From Fagopyrum homotropicum (Eukaryota; Streptophyta; Magnoliopsida; Caryophyllales; Polygonaceae): DNA of 64,000 nt. The DNA lies in NCBI GenBank assembly GCA_033239125.1, contig BSWB01000006.1, positions 117,164,242 to 117,228,241 of the forward strand, in the 5' to 3' direction. Below the pieces are notes generated by a model, which saw only the letters and a program-made list of their open reading frames with translations, had not been told where the DNA came from and did no database searches. Positions 1 through 8,867 of this stretch are shown here, one piece after another (position 1 is the stretch's first letter; every line of letters begins with the position of its first letter). Made by a program: the position numbers and the translations under genes.

Positions 1-839
1 AACATAGTCAACCGCCAACAGGATGTAGAGGTTGCCACATGAAGAGGGGAATGGTCCCATGAAGTCCACACCCCACACATCAAATATCTCCACCTCTTGT
101 ATGTTGTTCAAGGGCATCTCATTCCTCCTTGAGATGTTGCCCGTCCTTTGGCAAGCATCACAAGCTACCACAAAGCCTTGCACATCCTTGAACAAACTTG
201 GCCAAAAGAAACCCGATTGCAACACCTTCGCACATGTCTTGTGTGAGCTAGCATGGCCTCCACATGGCAAGGAATGACAATGGCGGATCACACTCTCCAC
301 CTCATCCTCCGGTATGCATCTTCTAAATACTCCATCCGGCCCTCTCTTGAACAAAAGTGGTTCACTCCAATAGTAGTGTCTCACATCCTTGAAGAACTTC
401 TTCCTTTGGGCATATGACAATCCGGGAGGCACTTCCTCACACACAAGATAGTTCACAATATCGGCATACCATGGCTCACTTCCTCTAGACACTTGGAACA
501 AGCACTCCTCTACCATTTGCATTTGCTCATCCCGGAATGAGTCATCAATCGGGATGTCATCTCTCTCAAACTCCAATGATGGGAGTCTACTAAGGTAATC
601 CGCCACAAAGTTTTCGGACCCCTTCTTGTCCCGGATTTCCAAATCAAACTCTTGAAGAAGAAGGATCCACCGAATCAACCTAGGCTTGGCATCCTTCTTT
701 GTAAGGAGATAACGGATCGCAGCATGATCCGTATACACTATGACCTTCGCTCCAACAAGATATGAGCGGAACTTCTCAAATGCATACACTACCGCTAACA
801 ACTCCTTCTCGGTGGTAGCATAATTGAGTTGGGCATCAT
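1..839 (-). pseudogene. RNase H C-terminal part and integrase N-terminal part of the Ty3 element (frameshifted, partial)
   Basis: Downstream of the pol stop near 840 the coding signal continues in another frame on the minus strand. The first part is the rest of RNase H, with the segment TTEKELLAVVYAFEK and the catalytic-type YTDH. It is followed by an integrase zinc-binding H2C2 region, with two histidines in HCHSLPCGGH and two cysteines in CDACQ, and then by the start of the integrase core with GVDFMGPF, whose D is the first DDE residue. The window ends inside the core, so the second D, the E and the 3' LTR are not visible. The break from pol looks like two extra T residues near position 850. 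RNase H and integrase would therefore not be made from this copy by normal translation. Confidence 0.85.
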
Positions 840-3035
840 CTAGCGTCTTGCTAGCAAATAATAGATGGCATGTGTGCGCCCATCTTTCCTTTGCCCCAAA
901 ACAGCTCCAACGGCTACATCACTCGCGTCACACATGATCTCAAACGGTAAACTCCAATCCGGAGGTTGCATGATAGGTGCGGAGATCAAAGCGTTCTTCA
1001 ACCTACAAAAAGCCTCAAGGCAATCCTTGGAGAAAACAAACTCAACATCTTTCATTAGTAGGTTAGTAAGAGGCTTAGAAATTTTAGAGAAGTCTTTAAT
1101 AAACCTCCGGTAAAAACCGGCATGCCCTAGAAAACTCCTTACCCCCTTCACCGAGGTAGGTGGTGGCAACTTCTCTATCGTTTCAATCTTGGCCCTATCA
1201 ACCTCAATGCCACGGTTGGACACCAAGTGTCCCAACACAATACCTTCACTTACCATGAAGTGGCATTTTTCCCAAATCAAGACAAGATTTGTCTCCTCAC
1301 ATCTCTTAAGCACTAAAGACAAGTTAGCTAAGCAATCATCGAAGGAACATCCATAAACAGAAAAATCATCCATAAACACTTCCATGATATTCTCAATATA
1401 TTCAGAAAAGATAGCCATCATACACCTTTGAAAGGTGGCGGGTGCATTACACAACCCAAATGGCATTCTCCTATATGCAAAAGTTCCCCATGGACATGTA
1501 AATGTGGTTTTCTCTTGGTCATCGGGGTGGATAGGGATTTGGAAGAATCCACTATAGCCATCTAAGTAGCAAAAGTGAGAATGTTGAGCTAATCTCTCTA
1601 GCATTTGGTCAATGAAAGGAAGAGGGAAGTGATCTTTCCTAGAGGCCATGTTCAATTTCCTATAGTCAATGCACATCCTCCATCCCGTAACCGTCCTAGT
1701 TGGGATTAGTTCATTGTTCTCATTAGTTACTACGGTCATCCCACCTTTCTTAGGAAACACATGCACGGGACTAACCCACTTACTATCCGAGATAGGGTAG
1801 ATAATTCCCGCATCTAGAAACTTAATGATCTCTTTCTTAACCACCTCTTTCATTATAGGATTCAATCTTCTTTGATGTTCAATAGAGGGTTTATGGTTAT
1901 CTTCCATCAATATCTTATGCATGCACAAAGAAGGTTTTATGCCAACTAAATCGTCAATAGTATAGACAATGGCTTTCCTATGCAATCTTAGCTCATGCAA
2001 CAACCTAGCAAGTTCATCATCATTCAAGCATGCATTCACAATCACCGGATATGTAGAATTATCACCAAGAAAAGCATACTTCAAGTGAGAGGGGAGGGGT
2101 TTAAGTTCAAGTTTAGGAGGACCTTTATCGAGTGGAGACGATCCAAATAACGTTGGTTGAGATGATGCCAAAGCAAATGAAGGCTCTCCAAGGCTCCTTG
2201 AAGCTTGATCATCAACAAGGGCTGCTTCAGGGGAAACCACGGGCAAGTCCACGGGTCCTGGCACATCCACGGCCGTGGATCTTGCATGGCCTGCTCTTCG
2301 GAGCTCTCCAGAGAGTTCTACGGCCATGGAACACCTTCCACGACCGTGGTTCTTACAGGTACTTAGCATACTCTCGTGGTCTTCAATCTCAGCTCTTGTC
2401 TCCTTTTTTAATGCTTCTAAGGCCTTGATTTCTTCATTGCAAGCCTCCTCAACACCTTCCTCCATCAAGCTTAAACTAAGAACCTTCTCCAAGGGGTCCT
2501 TGATCAAGATCGAGCTCACAACTTCTCTAGACTCCTCTTGCTCGACTATGTTGAATACATCCTCATCAAGGGTTGGCCCTTTCATCATTGAGGACAGCTT
2601 GAACTTGATGTTCTCTTCTCCAATGTTGAAGGAGAGAATTCCATTTTTACAATCCACCAAGCATCCGGAAGTGTCTAGGAAAGGTCTCCCTAAGATGATG
2701 GGAACCGGATAGTCCGCCGGGATGTCCAAGACAACAAAATCAATCGGCACATAGAACTTTCCGAGTTGCACCGGTATGTCTTCCAATATCCCAACCGGGT
2801 GAGTAATAGAGCGGTCCGCCATGTAGAGGGTCATCTTGACCGGTTTAGGCTCTCCTAGCCCAACCTTGTTGCAAAGTGCAAGCGGTATGATGCTCACACT
2901 TGCCCCAAGATCACAAAGGGCTTCATACTTTACTTCTCCCACTCCGATTGGTACACTAAAAGATCCCGGATCTCTTAGCTTAGGAGGCATCTCCTCCTTC
3001 ATTGTTTGGATCAATTCCGAGGACCTCTTAGTCAT
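840..3035 (-). CDS. Ty3 pol polyprotein, downstream copy: protease, reverse transcriptase, start of RNase H
   Basis: A 731-residue open frame. An aspartic protease lies at the N-terminus, with DLGAS at residues 42-46 and ILGRP at about 114-118. A variable linker follows at about 200-330, and then the reverse transcriptase, with KWVSPVHVFPKKGG, the fingers motif CIDYRKLN, and the catalytic FMDD at about residues 551-554. RNase H starts near residue 705 (CDASDVAVGAVLG), but the frame ends soon after because of a 2-nt shift. The first ATG is only two bases after the gag stop. The product would act in the cytoplasmic virus-like particle to process Gag and copy the element RNA. The linker encodes a cluster of CCACGGCCGTGG-type palindromes (2265-2353). 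Nearly identical to the upstream copy 3,783 bp away. Confidence 0.9.
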   Translation of the reverse strand: MTKRSSELIQTMKEEMPPKLRDPGSFSVPIGVGEVKYEALCDLGASVSIIPLALCNKVGLGEPKPVKMTLYMADRSITHPVGILEDIPVQLGKFYVPIDFVVLDIPADYPVPIILGRPFLDTSGCLVDCKNGILSFNIGEENIKFKLSSMMKGPTLDEDVFNIVEQEESREVVSSILIKDPLEKVLSLSLMEEGVEEACNEEIKALEALKKETRAEIEDHESMLSTCKNHGRGRCSMAVELSGELRRAGHARSTAVDVPGPVDLPVVSPEAALVDDQASRSLGEPSFALASSQPTLFGSSPLDKGPPKLELKPLPSHLKYAFLGDNSTYPVIVNACLNDDELARLLHELRLHRKAIVYTIDDLVGIKPSLCMHKILMEDNHKPSIEHQRRLNPIMKEVVKKEIIKFLDAGIIYPISDSKWVSPVHVFPKKGGMTVVTNENNELIPTRTVTGWRMCIDYRKLNMASRKDHFPLPFIDQMLERLAQHSHFCYLDGYSGFFQIPIHPDDQEKTTFTCPWGTFAYRRMPFGLCNAPATFQRCMMAIFSEYIENIMEVFMDDFSVYGCSFDDCLANLSLVLKRCEETNLVLIWEKCHFMVSEGIVLGHLVSNRGIEVDRAKIETIEKLPPPTSVKGVRSFLGHAGFYRRFIKDFSKISKPLTNLLMKDVEFVFSKDCLEAFCRLKNALISAPIMQPPDWSLPFEIMCDASDVAVGAVLGQRKDGRTHAIYYLLARR

Positions 3036-3037
3036 CC

Positions 3038-4762
3038 TTACTTCCCCATACTCCTCCAGCTTCCTTTGTAGGAGAGTATTTCCTTCAAGAACTTGCCATA
3101 TGCCGGCATACCTAAGATAGCATCCATGAATGGAATGTTAATATGCAATTTAGACATAAGTTCAAGGAATTTACCAAAGTGTTTGTCTAAACGAGCCCTT
3201 GCTCGTGATTGAGGGAACGGTAGTGGCGGCTTGTATGGAGGCGGTGCCACATATGTTGGCTCAACATCCTTGCTTTTGCCTCCATCTTCTTGCAACTTCT
3301 CTTCCTCTATCACCACTTGCTTTCCTTTAGCATTCTCCTTGGGCAAGGGATCCTTCATGCTTAACCCACTCCTTGTTGTGATGGCCAACACTTGGCCTCT
3401 TGGGTTGTCTTCGGTTCTTCCGGGAAGCTTTCCCGGATCTCTATGAGCTTCACCCGCCTTTTGGAATACTTGTGCTTCCAACACCTTTTGAGCTTTAGAA
3501 ATGGAAGTCACCGTGCTCTCAAGACCACTCAACCTTCCAAGCAATTGCTCAAACATCATCTCGGTTCTATCCTTTGGAGGTTGAGTAAATCCGGGTGGAG
3601 GTTCTTGTGAAGCCTTTGGTGGTGGAGCTGCGCTTGTAGAAGCGGGAGGGTTCAAGGCTCCATCCGGGTTAGAATAGGAAAACCCGGGATGGTTGTGGTT
3701 AGGCCGGTAATTGTTGAATTGCCGGTTGTTGTTGAAGTTCCTTAGGCTTTGATAGTTGTTGTAGTTGCCCCTTCCCATGTAGTTCACATCTTCCTCCTTG
3801 GAAGACAAGTTTGCTTGCACTTGCACTTGAGGGGTTGCTTGGTTCTTCAAAGTTGTGGCACACAACTCCCTCAAAGACTTTAGCTCGTTGTTGATGGCGT
3901 CAAGCTTGAAATTGCTCATGGTGACTTCACTCACCTCATATGCTCCCGCCTTTCTCCCTTCACTCTTCCTATGGGAGTACTTCTCAATCACTAGAGCTTG
4001 TTTCTCTATAAACTCCCAAGCTTCATCCACATGCTTTTCCATGAAAGTTCCACCGGAAAGAGATTGGAGCTTGAATTGGCTATCTTCATCAAGTTCCTTG
4101 AAGTAGATCTCCAATAGCTCAATTTTTGGTATACCATGGTGTGGACAATCTAGGAGAAGATCTTTGAATCTCTCCCAAGACTTGAACAAGCTCTCTCTAT
4201 CCTTCATCACGAAGGCATTGATCTTCCCTCTTAATTCGGTAGTCTTGGACGGTGGGAAGAACTTTGTCAAAAACTCGGTTGTCATCTCCTCCCAAGTACT
4301 CACTCGCCCTTGTGGAATAGATTGATACCAAGCTAAGGCTTTATCCTTAAGTGAGAAGGAGAAAGCCCTAAGCTTATGGTTGTTGCTCTCCAATCTAGGC
4401 GGTCTAAGAGTCTCCATCAAGATCTCATAGTTTATCAAATGTTGACGAGGAGACTCTCCTTTCATCCCTCCAAATTGATTATGCCGGATCATTTGTAGAA
4501 CTTGAGGGCGGAGTTCATAATCATGGGCTGCGGGATCTCCTAAGTTCACACCCGGACGGTGTGCTCTTTGTGCCGGATCCATACGTTGCCCTAACGTTTG
4601 TGGATCTCCAATGGCAATGGGCACAACCCGTATATTAACCGCCTCCGGTTGCGGTTGGGGTGGAGGTGGAGGTTGTTGACGATTAAGCTCAACTTGGACA
4701 AGTGCTTGCTTAATCTCTTCAATCTCCCTCCTAGTTGCCTCTTGCCTCTCATTGGCAAGTCT
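3038..4762 (-). pseudogene. Ty3 gag, downstream copy, N-terminus lost at duplication junction
   Basis: The gag reading frame is open from the duplication junction near 4762 down to a TAA at 3040-3038. The retrotransposon gag domain is clear (KALAWYQSIP, then TTEFLTKFFPP), followed by a Q/N-rich stretch with many NN and NY pairs and a proline-rich tail. No CCHC zinc knuckle is visible. The first 80 or so residues found in the upstream copy (the MRRSRGK start) are missing, because the pol fragment of the upstream block is joined here. The first ATG left in frame is at 4624. Without its own leader, this copy could be made only by unusual initiation or readthrough. Confidence 0.85.
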
Positions 4763-6818
4763 CCTTGGAGAAAGCGTTCTTCAACCTACAAAAAGCCTCA
4801 AGGCAATCCTTTGAGAAAACAAACTCAACATCTTTCATTAGTAGGTTAGTAAGAGGCTTAGAAATTTTAGAGAAGTCTTTAATAAACCTCCGGTAAAAAC
4901 CGGCATGCCCTAGAAAACTCCTTACCCCCTTCACCGAGGTAGGTGGTGGCAACTTCTCTATCGTTTCAATCTTGGCCCTATCAACCTCAATGCCACGGTT
5001 GGACACCAAGTGTCCCAACACAATACCTTCACTTACCATGAAGTGGCATTTTTCCCAAATCAAGACAAGATTTGTCTCCTCACATCTCTTAAGCACTAAA
5101 GACAAGTTAGCTAAGCAATCATCGAAGGAACATCCATAAACAGAAAAATCATCCATAAACACTTCCATGATATTCTCAATATATTCAGAAAAGATAGCCA
5201 TCATACACCTTTGAAAGGTGGTGGGTGCATTACACAACCCAAATGGCATTCTCCTATATGCAAAAGTTCCCCATGGACATGTAAATGTGGTTTTCTCTTG
5301 GTCATCGGGGTGGATAGGGATTTGGAAGAATCCACTATAGCCATCTAAGTAGCAAAAGTGAGAATGTTGAGCTAATCTCTCTAGCATTTGGTCAATGAAA
5401 GGAAGAGGGAAGTGATCTTTCCTAGAGGCCATGTTCAATTTCCTATAGTCAATGCACATCCTCCATCCCGTAACCGTCCTAGTTGGGATTAGTTCATTGT
5501 TCTCATTAGTTACTACGGTCATCCCACCTTTCTTAGGAAACACATGCACGGGACTAACCCACTTACTATCCGAGATAGGGTAGATAATTCCCGCATCTAG
5601 AAACTTAATGATCTCTTTCTTAACCACCTCTTTCATTATAGGATTCAATCTTCTTTGATGTTCAATAGAGGGTTTATGGTTATCTTCCATCAATATCTTA
5701 TGCATGCACAAAGAAGGTTTTATGCCAACTAAATCGTCAATAGTATAGACAATGGCTTTCCTATGCAATCTTAGCTCATGCAACAACCTAGCAAGTTCAT
5801 CATCATTCAAGCATGCATTCACAATCACCGGATATGTAGAATTATCACCAAGAAAAGCATACTTCAAGTGAGAGGGGAGGGGTTTAAGTTCAAGTTTAGG
5901 AGGACCTTTATTGAGTGGAGACGATCCAAATAACGTTGGTTGAGATGATGCCAAAGCAAATGAAGGCTCTCCAAGGCTCCTTGAAGCTTGATCATCAACA
6001 AGGGCTGCTTCAGGGGAAACCACGGGTAAGTCCACGGGTCCTGGCACATCCACGGCCGTGGATCTTGCATGGCCTGCTCTTCGGAGCTCTCCAGAGAGTT
6101 CTACGGCCGTGGAACACCTTCCACGACCGTGGTTCTTACAGGTACTTAGCATACTCTCGTGGTCTTCAATCTCAGCTCTTGTCTCCTTTTTTAATGCTTC
6201 TAAGGCCTTGATTTCTTCATTGCAAGCCTCCTCAACACCTTCCTCCATCAAGCTTAAACTAAGAACCTTCTCCAAGGGGTCCTTGATCAAGATCGAGCTC
6301 ACAACTTCTCTAGACTCCTCTTGCTCGACTATGTTGAATACATCCTCATCAAGGGTTGGCCCTTTCATCATTGAGGACAGCTTGAACTTGATGTTCTCTT
6401 CTCCAATGTTGAAGGAGAGAATTCCATTTTTACAATCCATCAAGCATCCGGAAGTGTCTAGGAAAGGTCTCCCTAAGATGATGGGAACCGGATAGTCCGC
6501 CGGGATGTCCAAGACAACAAAATCAATCGGCACATAGAACTTTCCGAGTTGCACCGGTATGTCTTCCAATATCCCAACCGGGTGAGTAATAGAGCGGTCC
6601 GCCATGTAGAGGGTCATCTTGACCGGTTTAGGCTCTCCTAGCCCAACCTTGTTGCAAAGTGCAAGCGGTATGATGCTCACACTTGCCCCAAGATCACAAA
6701 GGGCTTCATACTTCACTTCTCCCACTCCGATTGGTACACAAAAAGATCCCGGATCTCTTAGCTTAGGAGGCATCTCCTCCTTCATTGTTTGGATCAATTC
6801 CGAGGACCTCTTAGTCAT
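4763..6818 (-). pseudogene. Ty3 pol polyprotein, upstream copy, truncated in RNase H at the duplication junction
   Basis: The open frame begins with the same protease start as the downstream copy and runs through DLGAS, ILGRP, the linker, and reverse transcriptase with FMDD. It then stops shortly after the junction near 4770, about residue 680, where the sequence switches abruptly to gag. RNase H and integrase are therefore absent from this block. Protease and reverse transcriptase are uninterrupted. By eye it differs from the downstream copy at very few sites, for example A/T next to CNAP in the reverse transcriptase and S/C in the protease lead. The linker keeps a perfect ATCCACGGCCGTGGAT palindrome at 6048-6063 and a second CTACGGCCGTGG that has mutated to CTACGGCCATGG in the other copy. 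Confidence 0.88.
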
Positions 6819-6820
6819 CC

Positions 6821-8725
6821 TTACTTCCCCATACTCCTCCAGCTTCCTTTGTAGGAGAGTATTTCCTTCAAGAACTTGCCATATGCCGGCATACCTAAGA
6901 TAGCATCCATGAACGGAATGTTAATATGCAATTTAGACATAAGTTCAAGGAATTTACCAAAGTGTTTGTCTAAACGAGCCCTTGCTCGTGATTGAGGGAA
7001 CGGTAGTGGCGGCTTGTATGGAGGCGGTGCCACATATGTTGGCTCAACATCCTTGCTTTTGCCTCCATCTTCTTGCAACTTCTCTTCCTCTATCACCACT
7101 TGCTTTCCTTTAGCATTCTCCTTGGGCAAGGGATCCTTCATGCTTAACCCACTCCTTGTTGTGATGGCCAACACTTGGCCTCTTGGGTTGTCTTCGGTTC
7201 TTCCGGGAAGCTTTCCCGGATCTCTATGAGCTTCACCCGCCTTTTGGAATACTTGTGCTTCCAACACCTTTTGAGCTTTAGAAATGGAAGTCACCGTGCT
7301 CTCAAGACCACTCAACCTTCCAAGCAATTGCTCAAACATCATCTCGGTTCTATCCTTTGGAGGTTGAGTAAATCCGGGTGGAGGTTCTTGTGAAGCCTTT
7401 GGTGGTGGAGCTGCGCTTGTAGAAGCGGGAGGGTTCAAGGCTCCATCCGGGTTAGAATAGGAAAACCCGGGATGGTTGTGGTTAGGCCGGTAATTGTTGA
7501 ATTGCCGGTTGTTGTTGAAGTTCCTTAGGCTTTGATAGTTGTTGTAGTTGCCCCTTCCCATGTAGTTCACATCTTCCTCCTTGGAAGACAAGTTTGCTTG
7601 CACTTGCACTTGAGGGGTTGCTTGGTTCTTCAAAGTTGTGGCACACAACTCCCTCAAAGACTTTAGCTCGTTGTTGATGGCGTCAAGCTTGAAATTGCTC
7701 ATGGTGACTTCACTCACCTCATATGCTCCCGCCTTTCTCCCTTCACTCTTCCTATGGGAGTACTTCTTAATCACTAGAGCTTGTTTCTCTATAAACTCCC
7801 AAGCTTCATCCACATGCTTTTCCATGAAAGTTCCACCGGAAAGAGATTGGAGCTTGAATTGGCTATCTTCATCAAGTCCCTTGAAGTAGATCTCCAATAG
7901 CTCAATTTTTGGTATACCATGGTGTGGACAATCTAGGAGAAGATCTTTGAATCTCTCCCAAGACTTGAACAAGCTCTCTCTATCCTTCATCACGAAGGCA
8001 TTGATCTTCCCTCTTAATTCGGTAGTCTTGGACGGTGGGAAGAACTTTGTCAAAAACTCGGTTGTCATCTCCTCCCAAGTACTCACTCGCCCTTGTGGAA
8101 TAGATTGATACCAAGCTAAGGCTTTATCCTTAAGTGAGAAGGAGAAAGCCCTAAGCTTATGGTTGTTGCTCTCCAATCTAGGCGGTCTAAGAGTCTCCAT
8201 CAAGATCTCATAGTTTATCAAATGTTGACGAGGAGACTCTCCTTTCATCCCTCCAAATTGATTATGCCGGATCATTTGTAGAACTTGAGGGCGGAGTTCA
8301 TAATCATGGGCTGCGGGATCTCCTAAGTTCACACCCGGACGGTGTGCTCTTTGTGCCGGATCCATACGTTGCCCTAACGTTTGTGGATCTCCAATGGCAA
8401 TGGGCACAACCCGTATATTAACCGCCTCCGGTTGCGGTTGGGGTGGAGGTGGAGGTTGTTGACGATTAAGCTCAACTTGGACAAGTGCTTGCTTAATCTC
8501 TTCAATCTCCCTCCTAGTTGCCTCTTGCCTCTCATTGGCAAGTCTCCTTTCATTCTCCAAAGCTTCATCTCTTATCCTAATTTGCTCTAAAGCCTCATCC
8601 AACTCAGCTTGGAGATCTCTTCCGGCCATCTCTTTTCCCTTTCTAATGCTCTTGGATCTAGATCTAAGGGTTTTCTCCGGTTCGGGATCGAATGGAGCTA
8701 AATCCTTGCCACGAGATCTTCGCAT
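6821..8725 (-). CDS. Ty3 Gag polyprotein, full-length copy
   Basis: Gag forms the virus-like particle that packages the element RNA. The frame is open from 8767, but I place the start at the second ATG (8725), which gives the MRRSRGKDLAPFDPE start usual for this branch and leaves a leader of about 120 bases after the primer site. A basic, coiled-coil-prone segment rich in E and R follows, then a P/Q-rich stretch, the conserved gag domain (KALAWYQSIP, TEFLTKFFPP, ESLFKSWERFKDLL), an NN-rich region and a proline-rich tail. The frame ends at a TAA at 6823-6821, two bases before the pol ATG. The expected gag-to-pol reading continues in the -1 frame just before this stop, so the separate frames may be a shared lesion or a real expression device. 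Confidence 0.88.
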   Translation of the reverse strand: MRRSRGKDLAPFDPEPEKTLRSRSKSIRKGKEMAGRDLQAELDEALEQIRIRDEALENERRLANERQEATRREIEEIKQALVQVELNRQQPPPPPQPQPEAVNIRVVPIAIGDPQTLGQRMDPAQRAHRPGVNLGDPAAHDYELRPQVLQMIRHNQFGGMKGESPRQHLINYEILMETLRPPRLESNNHKLRAFSFSLKDKALAWYQSIPQGRVSTWEEMTTEFLTKFFPPSKTTELRGKINAFVMKDRESLFKSWERFKDLLLDCPHHGIPKIELLEIYFKGLDEDSQFKLQSLSGGTFMEKHVDEAWEFIEKQALVIKKYSHRKSEGRKAGAYEVSEVTMSNFKLDAINNELKSLRELCATTLKNQATPQVQVQANLSSKEEDVNYMGRGNYNNYQSLRNFNNNRQFNNYRPNHNHPGFSYSNPDGALNPPASTSAAPPPKASQEPPPGFTQPPKDRTEMMFEQLLGRLSGLESTVTSISKAQKVLEAQVFQKAGEAHRDPGKLPGRTEDNPRGQVLAITTRSGLSMKDPLPKENAKGKQVVIEEEKLQEDGGKSKDVEPTYVAPPPYKPPLPFPQSRARARLDKHFGKFLELMSKLHINIPFMDAILGMPAYGKFLKEILSYKGSWRSMGK

Positions 8726-8843
8726 ACACCTAAAGAGTGAGAGATGTCCTGAAAAGCAAAGACACAAACCAAAAAGAGATCAAAAGCAACAAGAAAGACC
8801 TACACTATAAACAATCACAAATAACGACTCAATCTAGACCTAG

Positions 8844-8861
8844 TCCCCGGCAACGGCGCCA
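8844..8861 (-). other. Primer binding site complementary to tRNA-Asp
   Basis: The plus strand reads TCCCCGGCAACGGCGCCA, which matches the 3' end of plant tRNA-Asp(GUC) including the CCA tail. The primer site TGGCGCCGTTGCCGGGGA is therefore on the minus strand, six bases from the LTR edge. tRNA-Asp priming is well known for Athila/Tat-like elements. Confidence 0.92.
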
Positions 8862-8867
8862 AAAACT

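Larger units (their letters stand above)
984..8549 (-). repeat. Two tandem copies of a 3,783-bp gag-pol segment
   Basis: Sequence at about 984-4758 recurs at about 4767-8541 with a constant offset of 3,783. By eye I count roughly a dozen substitutions and no indel between the copies. At the junction (4749-4780) gag text ending in AAGTCTCCTT meets pol text starting AAAGCGTTC, with GGAG between. The GGAG also occurs in the pol flank just before the matching point, which suggests end joining with a small loss. Confidence 0.92.

Noticed and set aside
2081..2712. Plus-strand open frames across the pol linker, and their duplicates at 5864-6495
   Set aside because: They lie opposite the clear minus-strand pol frame, change identically with it in both copies, and have no domain.
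8844..8861. tRNA-Asp 3' end considered as part of a tRNA gene
   Set aside because: Only 18 bases match and the position beside an LTR edge identifies a primer binding site. I saw no full tRNA or rRNA gene in the window.
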